A DNA stretch of 64,000 nucleotides. Origin: Amycolatopsis sp. DSM 110486. Its GTDB lineage: Bacteria > Actinomycetota > Actinomycetes > Mycobacteriales > Pseudonocardiaceae. A model generated the notes under the pieces. The model was given only the letters and a program-made list of their open reading frames with translations, was not told the DNA's origin and did not search any database. A program made the translations under genes and the position numbers. Position 1 is the first letter of the stretch. Each line of letters opens with the position of its first letter. The stretch covers positions 8,177,001-8,241,000 of the forward strand of contig NZ_CP080519.1 of assembly GCF_019468465.1 (NCBI RefSeq), read 5' to 3'. Positions 16,543 through 24,897 of the stretch are shown in pieces.

Positions 16543-17745
16543 TCAGGGCGCGAACGCCTCGCTCGCGGCGTGGAGTTCGCGGCGGTACGCGGTGAGGCTA
16601 CGGGTGCGGTTCACCGTCAGTGCACCGATCAGGCGACCCCGGCGAAGGTAGGTCACCTTCAGATGTCTGCCGGGCAGGTCGTGTTCGTGCACCAGCACCT
16701 CGTCGGCGAGGGTGGGGAGGCCAACGGACCGGATTCGCGCGCCGTGGAGGTCGGACCAGAACGAGGGTACCGCGGTGTGCGGCGCCGAGGTCGTGGGATC
16801 CAGCAGCGTGCGTGCGGCGGTGATGGCGTGCTCGGTGGCCGTCGTCCAGTGGCCGAGTGCGATGGCCTCGCCGCCGGCCAAGGGCTGGGGTACGCGGGCG
16901 ACATCACCCGCCGCGACGACGCCGGGTACGACCGCGCCGGCCGGGTCCAGGGCACGGAGCCGGCTGTCGCAGCGGACGCCGTGGCCGAGGTCGAGGCCTG
17001 AGCCGGCAAGCCAGCCGGTGGCCGGCGTGCCGCCGAGAGCCAGCAGCACTGTATCCGCGGCGTGCTCCGTGCCGTCGGACAGCGCGACGGCACGCACCCG
17101 GTCGCCGTCGGCTCGGAAGGCGGTGACTGTGGTGGCGGTGCGGAGGTCCACACCGCTTTCCCGGTGCAGGCCGGCGATCCACGCACCCGGCGCGGCTCCG
17201 ATGGCGCGTTCCAGCGGCTGGCGAGAAGCTTCCACGAGGGTGACGTGGGCGCTTCGGGCACGGGCCGCCGCGGCGAGCTCACCGCCGAGGAATCCCGCGC
17301 CGACTACGACGACCCGCCGTCCCGGGCGTAGTTCGGCTCGCACCCGCAGCGCGTCTTCGCGCGTGCGCAACGTGTGGATGCCTTGCACGGGACGGGGTTC
17401 CGGCCAGCCGCGCGCTCCGGAGCCGGTCGCGAGCACGACGCCGTCGTAGGGGAGGCCGGTGCCGTCGTCGAGGAGAACCACGCGTTCGTGCGGTTCGAGC
17501 CGGACCGCGGAGCGGCCGAGTTTCCACTGTGCGCCGAGGAGCTCGGGGACGGGCAGTGCCGGGTCCGGTGCCGTTTCGTCCGTGAGGACCTGTTTGGACA
17601 GTGGCGGCCGGTCGTAGGGCGGGTGCGGCTCGTCGCCGACGATCGTGAGGCTTCCGGTGAAGCCGTGGTCCCGCAGCGCCGCGGCCGTGCGCAGCCCGGC
17701 GAGCGACGCGCCGACGATCACCACCCGCGCGAGTGGTGCCGTCAT
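16543..17745 (-). CDS. Ferredoxin reductase, FAD/NAD(P)H-dependent
   Basis: This 400-residue flavoprotein passes electrons from NAD(P)H to the adjacent ferredoxin. It has an N-terminal FAD-binding Rossmann motif (VVIVGASLAGLRTA, residues about 7-20), the PPYDRPPLSK block typical of oxygenase-coupled reductases, and a second nucleotide-binding motif (VVVVGAGFLGGELA) near residue 145. The FAD-contact segment GVVAAGDVARV and a C-terminal reductase domain follow (SFWSDLHGARIRSVG). The ATG at 17745 overlaps the ferredoxin stop (ATGA). The operon holds no cytochrome P450 or Rieske oxygenase, so the final electron acceptor lies elsewhere or is the flavoprotein upstream. Confidence 0.93.
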   Translation of the reverse strand: MTAPLARVVIVGASLAGLRTAAALRDHGFTGSLTIVGDEPHPPYDRPPLSKQVLTDETAPDPALPVPELLGAQWKLGRSAVRLEPHERVVLLDDGTGLPYDGVVLATGSGARGWPEPRPVQGIHTLRTREDALRVRAELRPGRRVVVVGAGFLGGELAAAARARSAHVTLVEASRQPLERAIGAAPGAWIAGLHRESGVDLRTATTVTAFRADGDRVRAVALSDGTEHAADTVLLALGGTPATGWLAGSGLDLGHGVRCDSRLRALDPAGAVVPGVVAAGDVARVPQPLAGGEAIALGHWTTATEHAITAARTLLDPTTSAPHTAVPSFWSDLHGARIRSVGLPTLADEVLVHEHDLPGRHLKVTYLRRGRLIGALTVNRTRSLTAYRRELHAASEAFAP

Positions 17746-17930
17746 CCGGCGATGGTGATCGCGCGGACGGGGCAGCTCGCTGCGGCCGCCGTGACCTTGT
17801 CGCGCAGTTCGTCGGAGGGTTCGGCGTCGTAGTGGAGGTAGTCCTCGTCGTCGAACGAGAAGACCTCGGGCGCAGCGAACACACATTGGCCGTGGCTCTC
17901 GCAGACGTTCATGTCCACGGTGATCCGCAT
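17742..17930 (-). CDS. Ferredoxin of the P450-partner type, probable 3Fe-4S
   Basis: This 62-residue acidic electron carrier shows C10, H13 and C16 in CESHGQC and C53 in SCPVRAI. Three cysteines with His replacing the fourth is the arrangement of small actinobacterial ferredoxins serving cytochromes P450. It precedes its reductase with a 4-base ATGA overlap. GAGTC lies upstream of the ATG at 17930. Its partner oxygenase is not in the window. Confidence 0.92.
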   Translation of the reverse strand: MRITVDMNVCESHGQCVFAAPEVFSFDDEDYLHYDAEPSDELRDKVTAAAASCPVRAITIAG

Positions 17931-17958
17931 GGAAGACTCCTGTTGTCGTTGGGCCCGG

Positions 17959-18882
17959 TCAGCGCACGGGCGGGTTGAAGCGGGAGTACGCGGGCGTGCT
18001 CCACCGCAGCGGGCTCGAACCGAGGACCTCGCGCACCGACTCCACGGCGAACTCGACCACCCGCTGGGCACCGGGGATGGCGCTCGCCACCGCGGGATCC
18101 CAGACGGTGCGCGCGGTTCCCGTGAGGTGCAGCGCCGAACCGGTCTCCCAGCCGGGGAAGAGCAGCCCCGCTGCCGGGTGGACGAGCAGATTGCCGAGCG
18201 TGAGGAACATCGCGTTGCCGACGTAGTCGGGCCAGCGCAGCAGCCGAGGGGACACGACTTCGACGAACCCCGGGTTTCCTCCTCGGTGCGATGCGTCCGC
18301 ATCACCGGAGTCCGAAGTGGACGCAATGAAGAAGGTGTCCGCTTCACGAACGGTCTGCTGCTGCGCCGGGCTTAGGGAAGCGCTTTCGCAGACTTCGCGC
18401 AGGACCATGGAGTCGGTATCCGGGTCGAGGAATCGGTAGGTTCGCTTCTGCAGGTACTTGGGGCAGTTGGCGATGACCTGGTCGAGGTCGACCCGCAGGC
18501 CACTACCCGCCGCGACGGCGCGGCCATTGATCCGCATTCGTCGACGCGTGGCGGGCTCGAGCGCGATCATCCCGAGCCGCGCCGGTCGCCCGGAGGCGGC
18601 GGCCAGGATGTCGGTGAGCGGGTCACCGGGCTCGGGCAGCGCGTTGATGGTAAGCACGTGAGGGGTCGGCGCCTGCAGGAACCCCGGTGGGCCGGTGAGC
18701 TGGCTCGCCCAGACCCGGCCCGCCGCGTCCTGGCCGCCGACGAAGATCGCCGGTTGTTCCGTGAGGAACGCCGCGGCCACCTCGGGTACGGCGCTCCCGA
18801 TGCCGCCGAGGGAGAACCGCGCCTGCTCACTGAGCTCGGCTCGGTCCTGCACCGCGATCTCCCCGGTGTGGTAGGTGGCCAC
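17959..18882 (-). CDS. PPOX-fold FMN-binding family protein
   Basis: This 307-residue protein resembles the pyridoxamine-5'-phosphate-oxidase-like split-barrel flavoproteins. Landmarks are AIFVGGQDAAGRVWASQLTGPPGF, then IALEPATRRRMRINGRA, a segment NCPKYLQKRTYRF, and the C-terminal VEVVSPRLLRWPDYVGNAMF followed by NPAAGLLFPG-like residues. The combination suggests binding of FMN or F420 and reduction of a small molecule. The start is a GTG at 18882 with AAAGGA five bases away. It lies between the VOC gene and ferredoxin with gaps of about 30 bases. A scrambled piece of a second copy is found at 31675-31784. Confidence 0.8.
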   Translation of the reverse strand: MATYHTGEIAVQDRAELSEQARFSLGGIGSAVPEVAAAFLTEQPAIFVGGQDAAGRVWASQLTGPPGFLQAPTPHVLTINALPEPGDPLTDILAAASGRPARLGMIALEPATRRRMRINGRAVAAGSGLRVDLDQVIANCPKYLQKRTYRFLDPDTDSMVLREVCESASLSPAQQQTVREADTFFIASTSDSGDADASHRGGNPGFVEVVSPRLLRWPDYVGNAMFLTLGNLLVHPAAGLLFPGWETGSALHLTGTARTVWDPAVASAIPGAQRVVEFAVESVREVLGSSPLRWSTPAYSRFNPPVR

Positions 18883-18912
18883 GGCAGTCCTTTCTCTCTA
18901 ACTGGGGGCGGC

Positions 18913-19374
18913 TCAGAAGAAGCCGCAGGTCGGGGCGCCTGCGACCGGGGCGGCTGCGGGGTCGGCGCCGGAGGGCGCGTAGATCTCGAGGCGGGTGCCA
19001 TCGGGGTCGGCGAAGAAGATGCCGCCGGAGGTGCCGTTCTCGCCGTGAGGGACCACGCCGTCGTAGGTGAACTCCGCGCCGAGGCCGCGCAGGATCTCGG
19101 CCTTGGTGTTGACGTCTTCGATCGAGTCGACCTGGAACGACAGGTGGTGCAGCCCGGGGGTCTCCGGGCTGAAGGTGCCCTCGCTCTGCTGCCACAGAGT
19201 GACGAGGAGCTGGTTGTCGTGGCCGAGGAAGGCCCAGCGGCGGTCGCTCTCCTTGCCCTCCGCCATCACCTGGAAGTCGAACACCTTGCCATAGAAGGCG
19301 AGGGAGCGCTCGAGGTCGGTCACGTTCAGTCCGATGTGGCCGGTCGCCAGCTTCGTGGCACTGCTCAAAGTCAT
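18913..19374 (-). CDS. VOC (glyoxalase/dioxygenase-fold) protein
   Basis: This single-domain protein of 153 residues has two beta-alpha-beta-beta-beta modules. The first opens with GHIGLNVTDLERSLAFYGKVF, and metal-ligand positions are suggested by GHIG, GLHHLSFQV and DGTRLEIYAP (Glu in LEIY). The fold serves glyoxalases, extradiol dioxygenases and resistance proteins, so the reaction cannot be named. I start it at the ATG 19374, preceded by GAGGAAAG; an ATG seven codons upstream lacks such a site. It is the first gene of the redox operon. The cysteine near the C-terminus (CGFF) is unusual and may be functional. Confidence 0.85.
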   Translation of the reverse strand: MTLSSATKLATGHIGLNVTDLERSLAFYGKVFDFQVMAEGKESDRRWAFLGHDNQLLVTLWQQSEGTFSPETPGLHHLSFQVDSIEDVNTKAEILRGLGAEFTYDGVVPHGENGTSGGIFFADPDGTRLEIYAPSGADPAAAPVAGAPTCGFF

Positions 19375-19429
19375 CACTTTCCTCGGGGTAGACATCGGAG
19401 CGAGACGAGCCTCGCTACCGGTGAAAGTG

Positions 19430-19459
19430 ACATTAAAGGTTACAAGTCCTGGGTGTCAA
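19430..19459 (-). promoter_or_regulatory. Candidate sigma-70-type promoter of the redox operon
   Basis: On the minus strand TTGACA (19459-19454) is followed 18 bases later by TAATGT (19435-19430), about 55 bases before the VOC start. The -35 is perfect and the -10 is weak. Confidence 0.4.
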
Positions 19460-19529
19460 CCACTGATATCTGAATGAAGGGTTAGACTGCGTGTTGTAGC
19501 CCGCACGACCCGACCCTTGAAGGACCCTT

Positions 19530-20105
19530 GTGGTGACGCCAAACCCAAGCGCCGACCCCCGCCCGCTCGTCGGCGAGCCGATGTCGATCGACCTGCACAA
19601 CACCCGCTGGCTCGACGACGCGGGGAACTATGACCTCCTGGACGGGGTCGACGGCATGGCGTCGTGGTTCACCGCACCGCTGGTGCGCCAGGCGCTGGGC
19701 AAGGTCGAAGTGCAGGTCGATGCCGCTACGCTCGACCGCTTGCTGCAGGCAAGGTCGGCCCTTGACGGACTGCTCGCGGCCCTGCCGAACCTCGATGCGG
19801 ACGCGGTTGCCGGGGTGAACGCTGTGCTGGAGCACGGCCGGCTCGTGCGATCGCTCTCACCGGACGGCCCGGTGAGCACGCTCCGGCTGGACGATCCATC
19901 GTGGGGCCCGGCGTGGGTCGCCGTCGACGACTACCTCCGGCTGCTGGGGGATCGGCCTGAGCGCATCCGGCACTGCGCCAACCCGGAGTGCGTGCTGTAT
20001 TTCTACGATGTGTCGAAGAACGGCACCCGTCGCTGGTGCTCGATGTCCGGCTGCGGCAACCGGGCGAAGTCCATGCGGCACTACCGCCGGGTGACCGGAA
20101 AGTGA
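19530..20105 (+). CDS. CGNR zinc-finger regulator (ABATE domain)
   Basis: This 191-residue protein has the two-part layout of stress-linked actinobacterial regulators: an N-terminal ABATE domain (LHNTRWLDDAGNYDLLDGVDGM) and a C-terminal CGNR zinc finger with HCANPECVLYFYD and WCSMSGCGNRAK. The four cysteines (about residues 149-179) bind zinc, and the basic end contacts DNA. Translation starts at one of two tandem GTG codons at 19530, after GAAGGA. It is divergent from the VOC-PPOX-ferredoxin operon and is its most likely regulator. The signal sensed is unknown. Confidence 0.88.
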   Translation: MVTPNPSADPRPLVGEPMSIDLHNTRWLDDAGNYDLLDGVDGMASWFTAPLVRQALGKVEVQVDAATLDRLLQARSALDGLLAALPNLDADAVAGVNAVLEHGRLVRSLSPDGPVSTLRLDDPSWGPAWVAVDDYLRLLGDRPERIRHCANPECVLYFYDVSKNGTRRWCSMSGCGNRAKSMRHYRRVTGK

Positions 20106-20444
20106 GGCGTGACTAGCCGCGATCGCCGAGGTCGGGCAGGTGCCCGCCGCGTGCGATGCCGAGTAGAACTGCGCGCAATTCGGCCGAAGCCGCGGCGCGG
20201 AAGCGGCTTTGCGCGGCAGTCGATTCGACCGCGTGCTCGCGGGCCTGGCCCGCGACGCGGTGCTGCGGAGCACTGGCACCCGCGCCGGCGACTTGGCCGC
20301 GTGCCAGGCTCCGGCTGTGTCCGGCTGCTGCTGCGTGATCACAACCGGCTTCAGTGGTGCGGTAACCGGGTCGCCCGCTACCAGTCGCGGTTGCGCAGCG
20401 GCGAGCCGTCCTGAGCGCCAGGCGGCCAGGACAGCTCAGGCATC
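20106..20444. other. Gap without a confident gene
   Basis: These 339 bases separate the CGNR gene from the convergent MFS gene. A minus-strand frame reads SAELRAVLLGIARGGHLPDL before its stop near 20113 and could be a decayed gene end. It has no start or recognised domain, so it is not called as a gene. Confidence 0.3.
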
Positions 20445-21758
20445 TCAGGCTTGCGCGCGCCGCAGTTCGCGTTCCGGGTTGGCGACGCAGGCGAAGAGCA
20501 CTCCGGCCAGCGCCACGAAACCGCCGAAAAGCAGGAACGCCGTGGTGTAGCCGCCCTGCGGCGTGTCGGTGGCGTCGAGGATCACGCCGGTCACGAGTGG
20601 GCTGACGATCCCCGCGGCGCTGCCGATGGCGGCGAGCACGGCGAGCGCACCGGCTCGGCGCCGAGCGGGAGCGATTTCGGCCACGGTGGGCAGTGTGACG
20701 GTGTTGACGACCACGGACATCCCGTACCCGAACACCAGCAGGAGAATGGCAGGCAGCGCCGACGTCGTCCACGGCAGCAAAGTCAGCAGCAGCCCCGCGA
20801 CAGCCACCACGATGCCGCCACTGATGCCGCGCACCTTGCGGGAACTGGTGCCCCGCCTGAGGAACCGGTCGGACACGGTACCGGCCACGAGTAGCGCGAT
20901 GATCGCCATTCCACTCGGGACGGTGTACAGGAATCCCGATGCCGCGGCGGAAAAGCCGAGGCCGTGCTCGAAGTACGACGGCAGCCAGGTGTAGATCACA
21001 GAAGCGAGCGCGTTCTGGGCGAAGTACACGATGGCGGCCACCACGAACGTCGGGCTCAGCAACAGCCGCTTCCACGAGAGACCCGGACCGGCCACTGTGG
21101 TCTCGGCGGCCGGTTCGTCGGTCGTGTAGGGCCCGACCCGGCCGGCGAAAAACCAGACGACGACCCAAACCAACGCCAGGATTCCGACGGCCAGGAAGCC
21201 GCTGCGCCAGCCCAGGCTCACCACCACCACGGTCAGGATCGGTAGCAGCGCGACCTTCGCCAGCGCCGCGCCGCTGGTGATCAGCGACGCGGGGAGCCCC
21301 CGGCGATCGTTGGGGAACCACGAATACGCGACCGTGTGCGACAGCGGCACCACCGGGCCCTCGGCTGCGCCGACCACGAGCCGGCTGAGCACCAGCAGGA
21401 ACCCGGCCACGGCAAGGAAAGCGGGAACCTGGCCGACCGCCCACAGGACACCGCAGATCAGGAGCACCACTCGCGGCGAGAGCCGGTTCGACAGCAGGCC
21501 GATCACCAGGCAGGCCGCGACGAGCAGCACGTACGACGCGCTGCTGATCGTGCCGAACTCCGTGGCGGTGAGCCCGAACTCCTTCTGCACGGGCGTGGCG
21601 ACCAGGCCGACGAGCGCTTTGTCCAGAAAGGTCACCACGGTCGCGCCGACCACGGCAGCCGTGGTCGTCCAGGCACGCAGCCGGCTGGGAGCCGCGGGGT
21701 CCGGCGTGGTCAGTGGCGGGTGGTCGGTCTCGCCGGTGGCGGGACTGTTCAGCGACAT
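20445..21758 (-). CDS. MFS transporter, anion:cation symporter-like
   Basis: This 437-residue membrane protein has twelve predicted helices. The N-terminal half carries TFLDKALVGLVATPVQKEFGLTATEFG, as seen in hexuronate/phthalate-type (ACS family) symporters that import organic acids. The loop after helix 2 reads NRLSPRVVL, a weak motif A, and the second half has GTVSDRFLRRG. GAGGAGG lies nine bases before the ATG at 21758. It is followed upstream by the sugar isomerase gene on the same strand (gap of 34 bases), so both probably form one transcript under the divergent LysR regulator. A 58-base piece of this gene is duplicated at 16454-16511. Confidence 0.9.
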   Translation of the reverse strand: MSLNSPATGETDHPPLTTPDPAAPSRLRAWTTTAAVVGATVVTFLDKALVGLVATPVQKEFGLTATEFGTISSASYVLLVAACLVIGLLSNRLSPRVVLLICGVLWAVGQVPAFLAVAGFLLVLSRLVVGAAEGPVVPLSHTVAYSWFPNDRRGLPASLITSGAALAKVALLPILTVVVVSLGWRSGFLAVGILALVWVVVWFFAGRVGPYTTDEPAAETTVAGPGLSWKRLLLSPTFVVAAIVYFAQNALASVIYTWLPSYFEHGLGFSAAASGFLYTVPSGMAIIALLVAGTVSDRFLRRGTSSRKVRGISGGIVVAVAGLLLTLLPWTTSALPAILLLVFGYGMSVVVNTVTLPTVAEIAPARRRAGALAVLAAIGSAAGIVSPLVTGVILDATDTPQGGYTTAFLLFGGFVALAGVLFACVANPERELRRAQA

Positions 21759-21792
21759 GGGTCGCGGCCTCCTCGTTGAGGGAACGAACGGA

Positions 21793-22641
21793 TCAGAGCG
21801 AGTGAGCGGCGGACTGCCGCGCGGCGAGATCGGTGAGAAGTTCCGCGTTGAAGCGCGCGGTTTCGGTGGGCGGGCGCAGTGTGCTGAAGTCCTCGAGGCT
21901 GACCCAGCCGTCGTAGCCGACGTCCTGCAGCGCCGTGAGCAAACCGGCGACGTCGACCACACCGTCGTCCAGCGTCGACCACCGCGACTGCCAGGGACCG
22001 CCTTCGACCGGCCGGGTGTAGGCGACGTTCTTGAGGTGGACGTGCGCGAGGTGCGGACCGAGCAGGTCGAAGGCAAGGCGGTGGTCCTCGTAGCCCTCGA
22101 TCGCGAGGTTGCCCGCGTCGTAGATCACGCCGAGCCACCGGGGATCGAACTCGCCGACCAGGCGGTGGCCCAGCGACGCACTGGGCGCGATCGATCGCTG
22201 GTGCAGCTCGAGCAACGCGCGCACGCCGTGGTCGCGGCCCAGCCGCTCCAGTACTGCGAAGAAGCCGAGTGCTTCGGACAGCAGTTCGCGGTAAGGGCGG
22301 CCGTCGCGCCAAGGCGCGCGCACGCGGATCCAGGGCACGTCCGCGTCGGCCGCCAGCTCGAACGCGAGGTTCGCCCCCTCGTGGTCGCCGGTGTCGAGGT
22401 AGGTGTCCAGGCCGAGCACGCTCAACCCGGCCGAGTGGCTGAGCTCCACGGCGCGGGCCACGTCGTGGAGCGTGGGCGCGACCGTGCACCGGTTGTAGCC
22501 GAAAAACGACGGCGCACCGGCGGCAGCTCTGTCCGGCGCGATCCGCCACTCGATCCCGGTGTAGCCGAGGTCGCGCACCGCGCCGACCGCCTGCTCCGGG
22601 GTTAGATCCGGGAGGCAGACCGAGCAGATGCCCATCTTCAT
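21793..22641 (-). CDS. Sugar phosphate isomerase/epimerase-like TIM-barrel protein
   Basis: This protein of about 282 residues belongs to the AP-endonuclease-2/xylose-isomerase-like superfamily. Typical blocks are LTPEQAVGAVRDLGYTGIEWR near the N-terminus, a metal-binding ALLELHQRSIAPSAS in the middle, GVIYDAGNLAIEGYEDH, HLAHVHLKNV, and SLEDFSTLRPP at the end. The conserved Glu, Asp, His and Glu residues of these blocks bind a divalent metal. I use the ATG at 22641 with GGAG seven bases upstream; an ATG at 22635 is close. It is divergent from a LysR gene and upstream of an MFS gene. A second such isomerase is encoded at 31881-32744. Confidence 0.85.
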   Translation of the reverse strand: MKMGICSVCLPDLTPEQAVGAVRDLGYTGIEWRIAPDRAAAGAPSFFGYNRCTVAPTLHDVARAVELSHSAGLSVLGLDTYLDTGDHEGANLAFELAADADVPWIRVRAPWRDGRPYRELLSEALGFFAVLERLGRDHGVRALLELHQRSIAPSASLGHRLVGEFDPRWLGVIYDAGNLAIEGYEDHRLAFDLLGPHLAHVHLKNVAYTRPVEGGPWQSRWSTLDDGVVDVAGLLTALQDVGYDGWVSLEDFSTLRPPTETARFNAELLTDLAARQSAAHSL

Positions 22642-22765
22642 CCAGGTACTCCAACGGGTTATCCCCATCGACCGAATCCGGTCTGGGGGCAGGGAAATGT
22701 GATGTGCAAGCCAGTACAGTCGCGCAGCCCGGCGGATGTCCAAGACTCTGTCGACATGGCTGGTT

Positions 22766-22780
22766 ATGCTTCTCGGGCAT
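22766..22780. promoter_or_regulatory. Candidate LysR box ATGC-N7-GCAT
   Basis: ATGC TTCTCGG GCAT lies 16 bases before the LysR start and in the region divergent to the isomerase gene. The same spacing and arms occur at 25800-25816 and 38169-38183. Confidence 0.5.
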
Positions 22781-22795
22781 TGATCGGAGGCGTCC

Positions 22796-23671
22796 GTGGA
22801 ACTACGACATTTGCGCTACTTCCTGGCCGTGGCCGAGGCCGGGTCGTTCAACCGGGCAGCCGCGCAGCTGCTCGTCGCGCAGCCCTCGCTGAGCCGCCAG
22901 ATCAGGGCGCTGGAACACGAGCTGGGCGAGGAACTGTTCGCGCGCACGCCGCAGGGGGTCACGGTGACCGCCGCCGGGCAGGCGCTGGTGGGGCACGCCC
23001 GGCACCTGCTGGCCTTGCAGGCGGCCACGCGCGAGATCGTTTCGCAACACGAAACCCCGCACGAGCGGGTCGCCCTGGGCATCCCGCCCGGTCTGTCTGC
23101 GACGTGGCTGCTGCAGGTGGTCCGGGAGGTCGGCCGTGCGGTGCCGAGGTGTTCTCTCGACCTGGTGGAGGCGAGCAGCGCCCGCCAGCTCCTGTTACTG
23201 CGCGAGGGCCGGCTCGACGCCGCGATCGTCCACCAGAGGCCGGCCGAAGGCGTGGTCGGCCGGATGGTGTGGCAGGAGTCGTTCGGGATCGCCGTGCGGC
23301 CCGGGCATCCGCTCGAGGCCGCGGCGGAGCACCGGCTCGCCGATCTCGACGGCCGGCGGGTCCTGATCCATTCCCGCGAACAGGTACCCGGCCAGCAGGA
23401 AAGCCTGCTGGCCGCGACGCTCGCGGCCGGAGTGCATCCGGTGTGGCTGTTCGGCGAGTTCGTCGAGCACGCACGCGCGTCCGCCGAGGCGGCGCGCGCC
23501 GAGGTCGCCGTGGTCAGCTCCTACACCGCGGGCCAGCAGCTGCCCGACTGGCCGTGGGCTCCGCTGCGCGATCTCCCGATGGCGCTGACCACGTGGGTGA
23601 TCCGCCGCACCGACAGCAGGCTGATCGTCGGTGAGGTCATCGAGGTGATCGCGGACCGGGAAGTCGGCTGA
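22796..23671 (+). CDS. LysR-family transcriptional regulator
   Basis: This 291-residue regulator has the LysR winged helix-turn-helix at residues 1-60 (MELRHLRYFLAVAEAGSFNRA, then QPSLSRQIRALEHELG). The effector domain starts VALGIPPGLSATWLLQVVREVG and includes GRLDAAIVHQRP. The GTG start at 22796 follows GGAGG. It is divergent from the isomerase-MFS pair, which it probably controls. It is paralogous to the LysR at 24898-25788, with which it shares the rare LGIPPGL segment after the linker. Confidence 0.93.
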   Translation: MELRHLRYFLAVAEAGSFNRAAAQLLVAQPSLSRQIRALEHELGEELFARTPQGVTVTAAGQALVGHARHLLALQAATREIVSQHETPHERVALGIPPGLSATWLLQVVREVGRAVPRCSLDLVEASSARQLLLLREGRLDAAIVHQRPAEGVVGRMVWQESFGIAVRPGHPLEAAAEHRLADLDGRRVLIHSREQVPGQQESLLAATLAAGVHPVWLFGEFVEHARASAEAARAEVAVVSSYTAGQQLPDWPWAPLRDLPMALTTWVIRRTDSRLIVGEVIEVIADREVG

Positions 23672-23679
23672 CCACGCCT

Positions 23680-23694
23680 TTCCGCCCGGCGGAA
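23680..23694. promoter_or_regulatory. Palindrome TTCCGCC-C-GGCGGAA
   Basis: A perfect 7+1+7 palindrome lies 68 bases before the dehalogenase-like gene and just after the LysR stop. Close relatives occur at 31159-31173 and 36583-36597, each upstream of an alpha/beta hydrolase gene. It may be an operator; a terminator role for LysR is less likely because the arms meet with a one-base loop. Confidence 0.45.
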
Positions 23695-23762
23695 GCCGTT
23701 CGTGACGTCTCCGGCAGGCGAGTCCTAACGTCGGCAGTGAACCGAGACTGGAGCAGGCGGAC

Positions 23763-24620
23763 ATGGTCGAAACCCGATATGCGGACCTGGACGAGGTCCG
23801 GCTGAGCTACCGGACGATGGGCGAGGGCCCCGAGCTGGTCGTGCTGCTGCACGGCTGGCCGCAGACCGGCCTGTGCTGGCGGCATGTCCTGCCGGCGCTG
23901 GCCGAGCGTTACACGGTCGTCGTCCCGGACCTGCGCGGCTACGGTTCTTCGGGGCTCGCGGCGACCGGGTACGACAAGCGAGCGACAGCTGCGGACCTGC
24001 ATCAGCTGATCGTCCACTTGGGACACGGCTCGGCGCTGGTGGCCGGGCACGATCGCGGCGCGCGGGTCGCGCACCGCTGGGCGCTCGACCACCCGGGCGA
24101 CGTGCGGCGGCTGGCATTGCTCGACATCCTGCCGACCCGCGAGGTGATGACCACCTACGACCGGCGCTCGGCGACCGCCATGTGGCACTGGTTCTTCCAC
24201 CTGCAGCCCGAGCTCCCCGAACTGCTGCTCGCCGGCAACGTCGAGCCGTACTTGAACTTCTTCTTCCGCCGTCCCCGGGCGTCCGGCGCGATCGACGACG
24301 AGACCTTCGAGGAGTACGTTTCGGCTTTCAGCGAGCCCGGGCACCTGCGGGCGTCGCTCGAGGACTACCGCGCCGGGTTCGGTGTGGACCTCGACCTCGA
24401 CGAGCGCGACCACACCGACGGGAACGTCCTCGGGCAGCCGCTGCTGCTGCTCTGGGGCGGCGACGGAGGACTGCGGGACAAGGACGTGCTCGGCGTCTGG
24501 CGGCAGTACGCCACGGACGTGCGCGGCACCGCGGTGGCCGAGTGCGGCCACTACGTGCCCGAGGAGCAGCCGGCGGTGGTGGCCGCTGAACTGCTGGCCT
24601 TCTTCGGCGAACGGGACTAG
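23763..24620 (+). CDS. Alpha/beta hydrolase, fluoroacetate (haloacetate) dehalogenase-like
   Basis: This 285-residue hydrolase carries an Asp nucleophile in GHDRGAR (D97) rather than Ser. R98 and R101 occupy the positions that hold the carboxylate in fluoroacetate dehalogenases. D121 is the likely acid and H263 (CGHYVPEE) the general base. H142 and W143 fall exactly 45-46 residues after the nucleophile, where the halide-binding His-Trp pair sits in characterised enzymes, and Y202 in EDYRAG matches the third halide ligand. A tryptophan corresponding to a further cap residue is not evident, so epoxide hydrolysis stays possible. The start ATG follows GGAG. The TAG stop lies within a CTAG that borders an IS remnant. 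Confidence 0.85.
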   Translation: MVETRYADLDEVRLSYRTMGEGPELVVLLHGWPQTGLCWRHVLPALAERYTVVVPDLRGYGSSGLAATGYDKRATAADLHQLIVHLGHGSALVAGHDRGARVAHRWALDHPGDVRRLALLDILPTREVMTTYDRRSATAMWHWFFHLQPELPELLLAGNVEPYLNFFFRRPRASGAIDDETFEEYVSAFSEPGHLRASLEDYRAGFGVDLDLDERDHTDGNVLGQPLLLLWGGDGGLRDKDVLGVWRQYATDVRGTAVAECGHYVPEEQPAVVAAELLAFFGERD

Positions 24621-24897
24621 GGCGTGCCTGATAACGCGTTTGGCCAGGTGATCACAGCATGGAGGTCTGCCGCGGTGCGGTAGACGACGGCCATCTTGTC
24701 GTAGCGGGCGGCCAGGCCGCGGCACTGCTTGACCAGCTTGAAGCGGCGGCCCACGACGTTGCGGCATCGGCAGTCAACCGGGCCGATCCCGGTGGGCGAC
24801 TGCCGCGCGAACCCCGGCGTGTGCCTCATCCGACAACAACTGAAACCGCGACACATCAGCATCCCAGCGACAATCCGCAGCCTTTGTCAGACGCGCC
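24621..24897 (-). mobile_element. Deleted IS5-family element
   Basis: Both ends match the intact element at 44848-45788. The left part encodes the last 55 or so transposase residues (KQCRGLAARYDKMAVVYRTA, later HAVITWPNALS). After an internal deletion near 24795, the right part continues with the transposase N-terminus (QLLSD-like) and the inverted repeat TTTGTCAGACGCGCC. The left flank is CTAG and the right flank the decayed TCAG. It is not functional. Confidence 0.85.

Noticed and set aside
20113..20440. Minus-strand frame ending LGIARGGHLPDLGDRG
   Set aside because: It has no start or domain and overlaps the MFS gene in another frame; it is mentioned only as a possible remnant.
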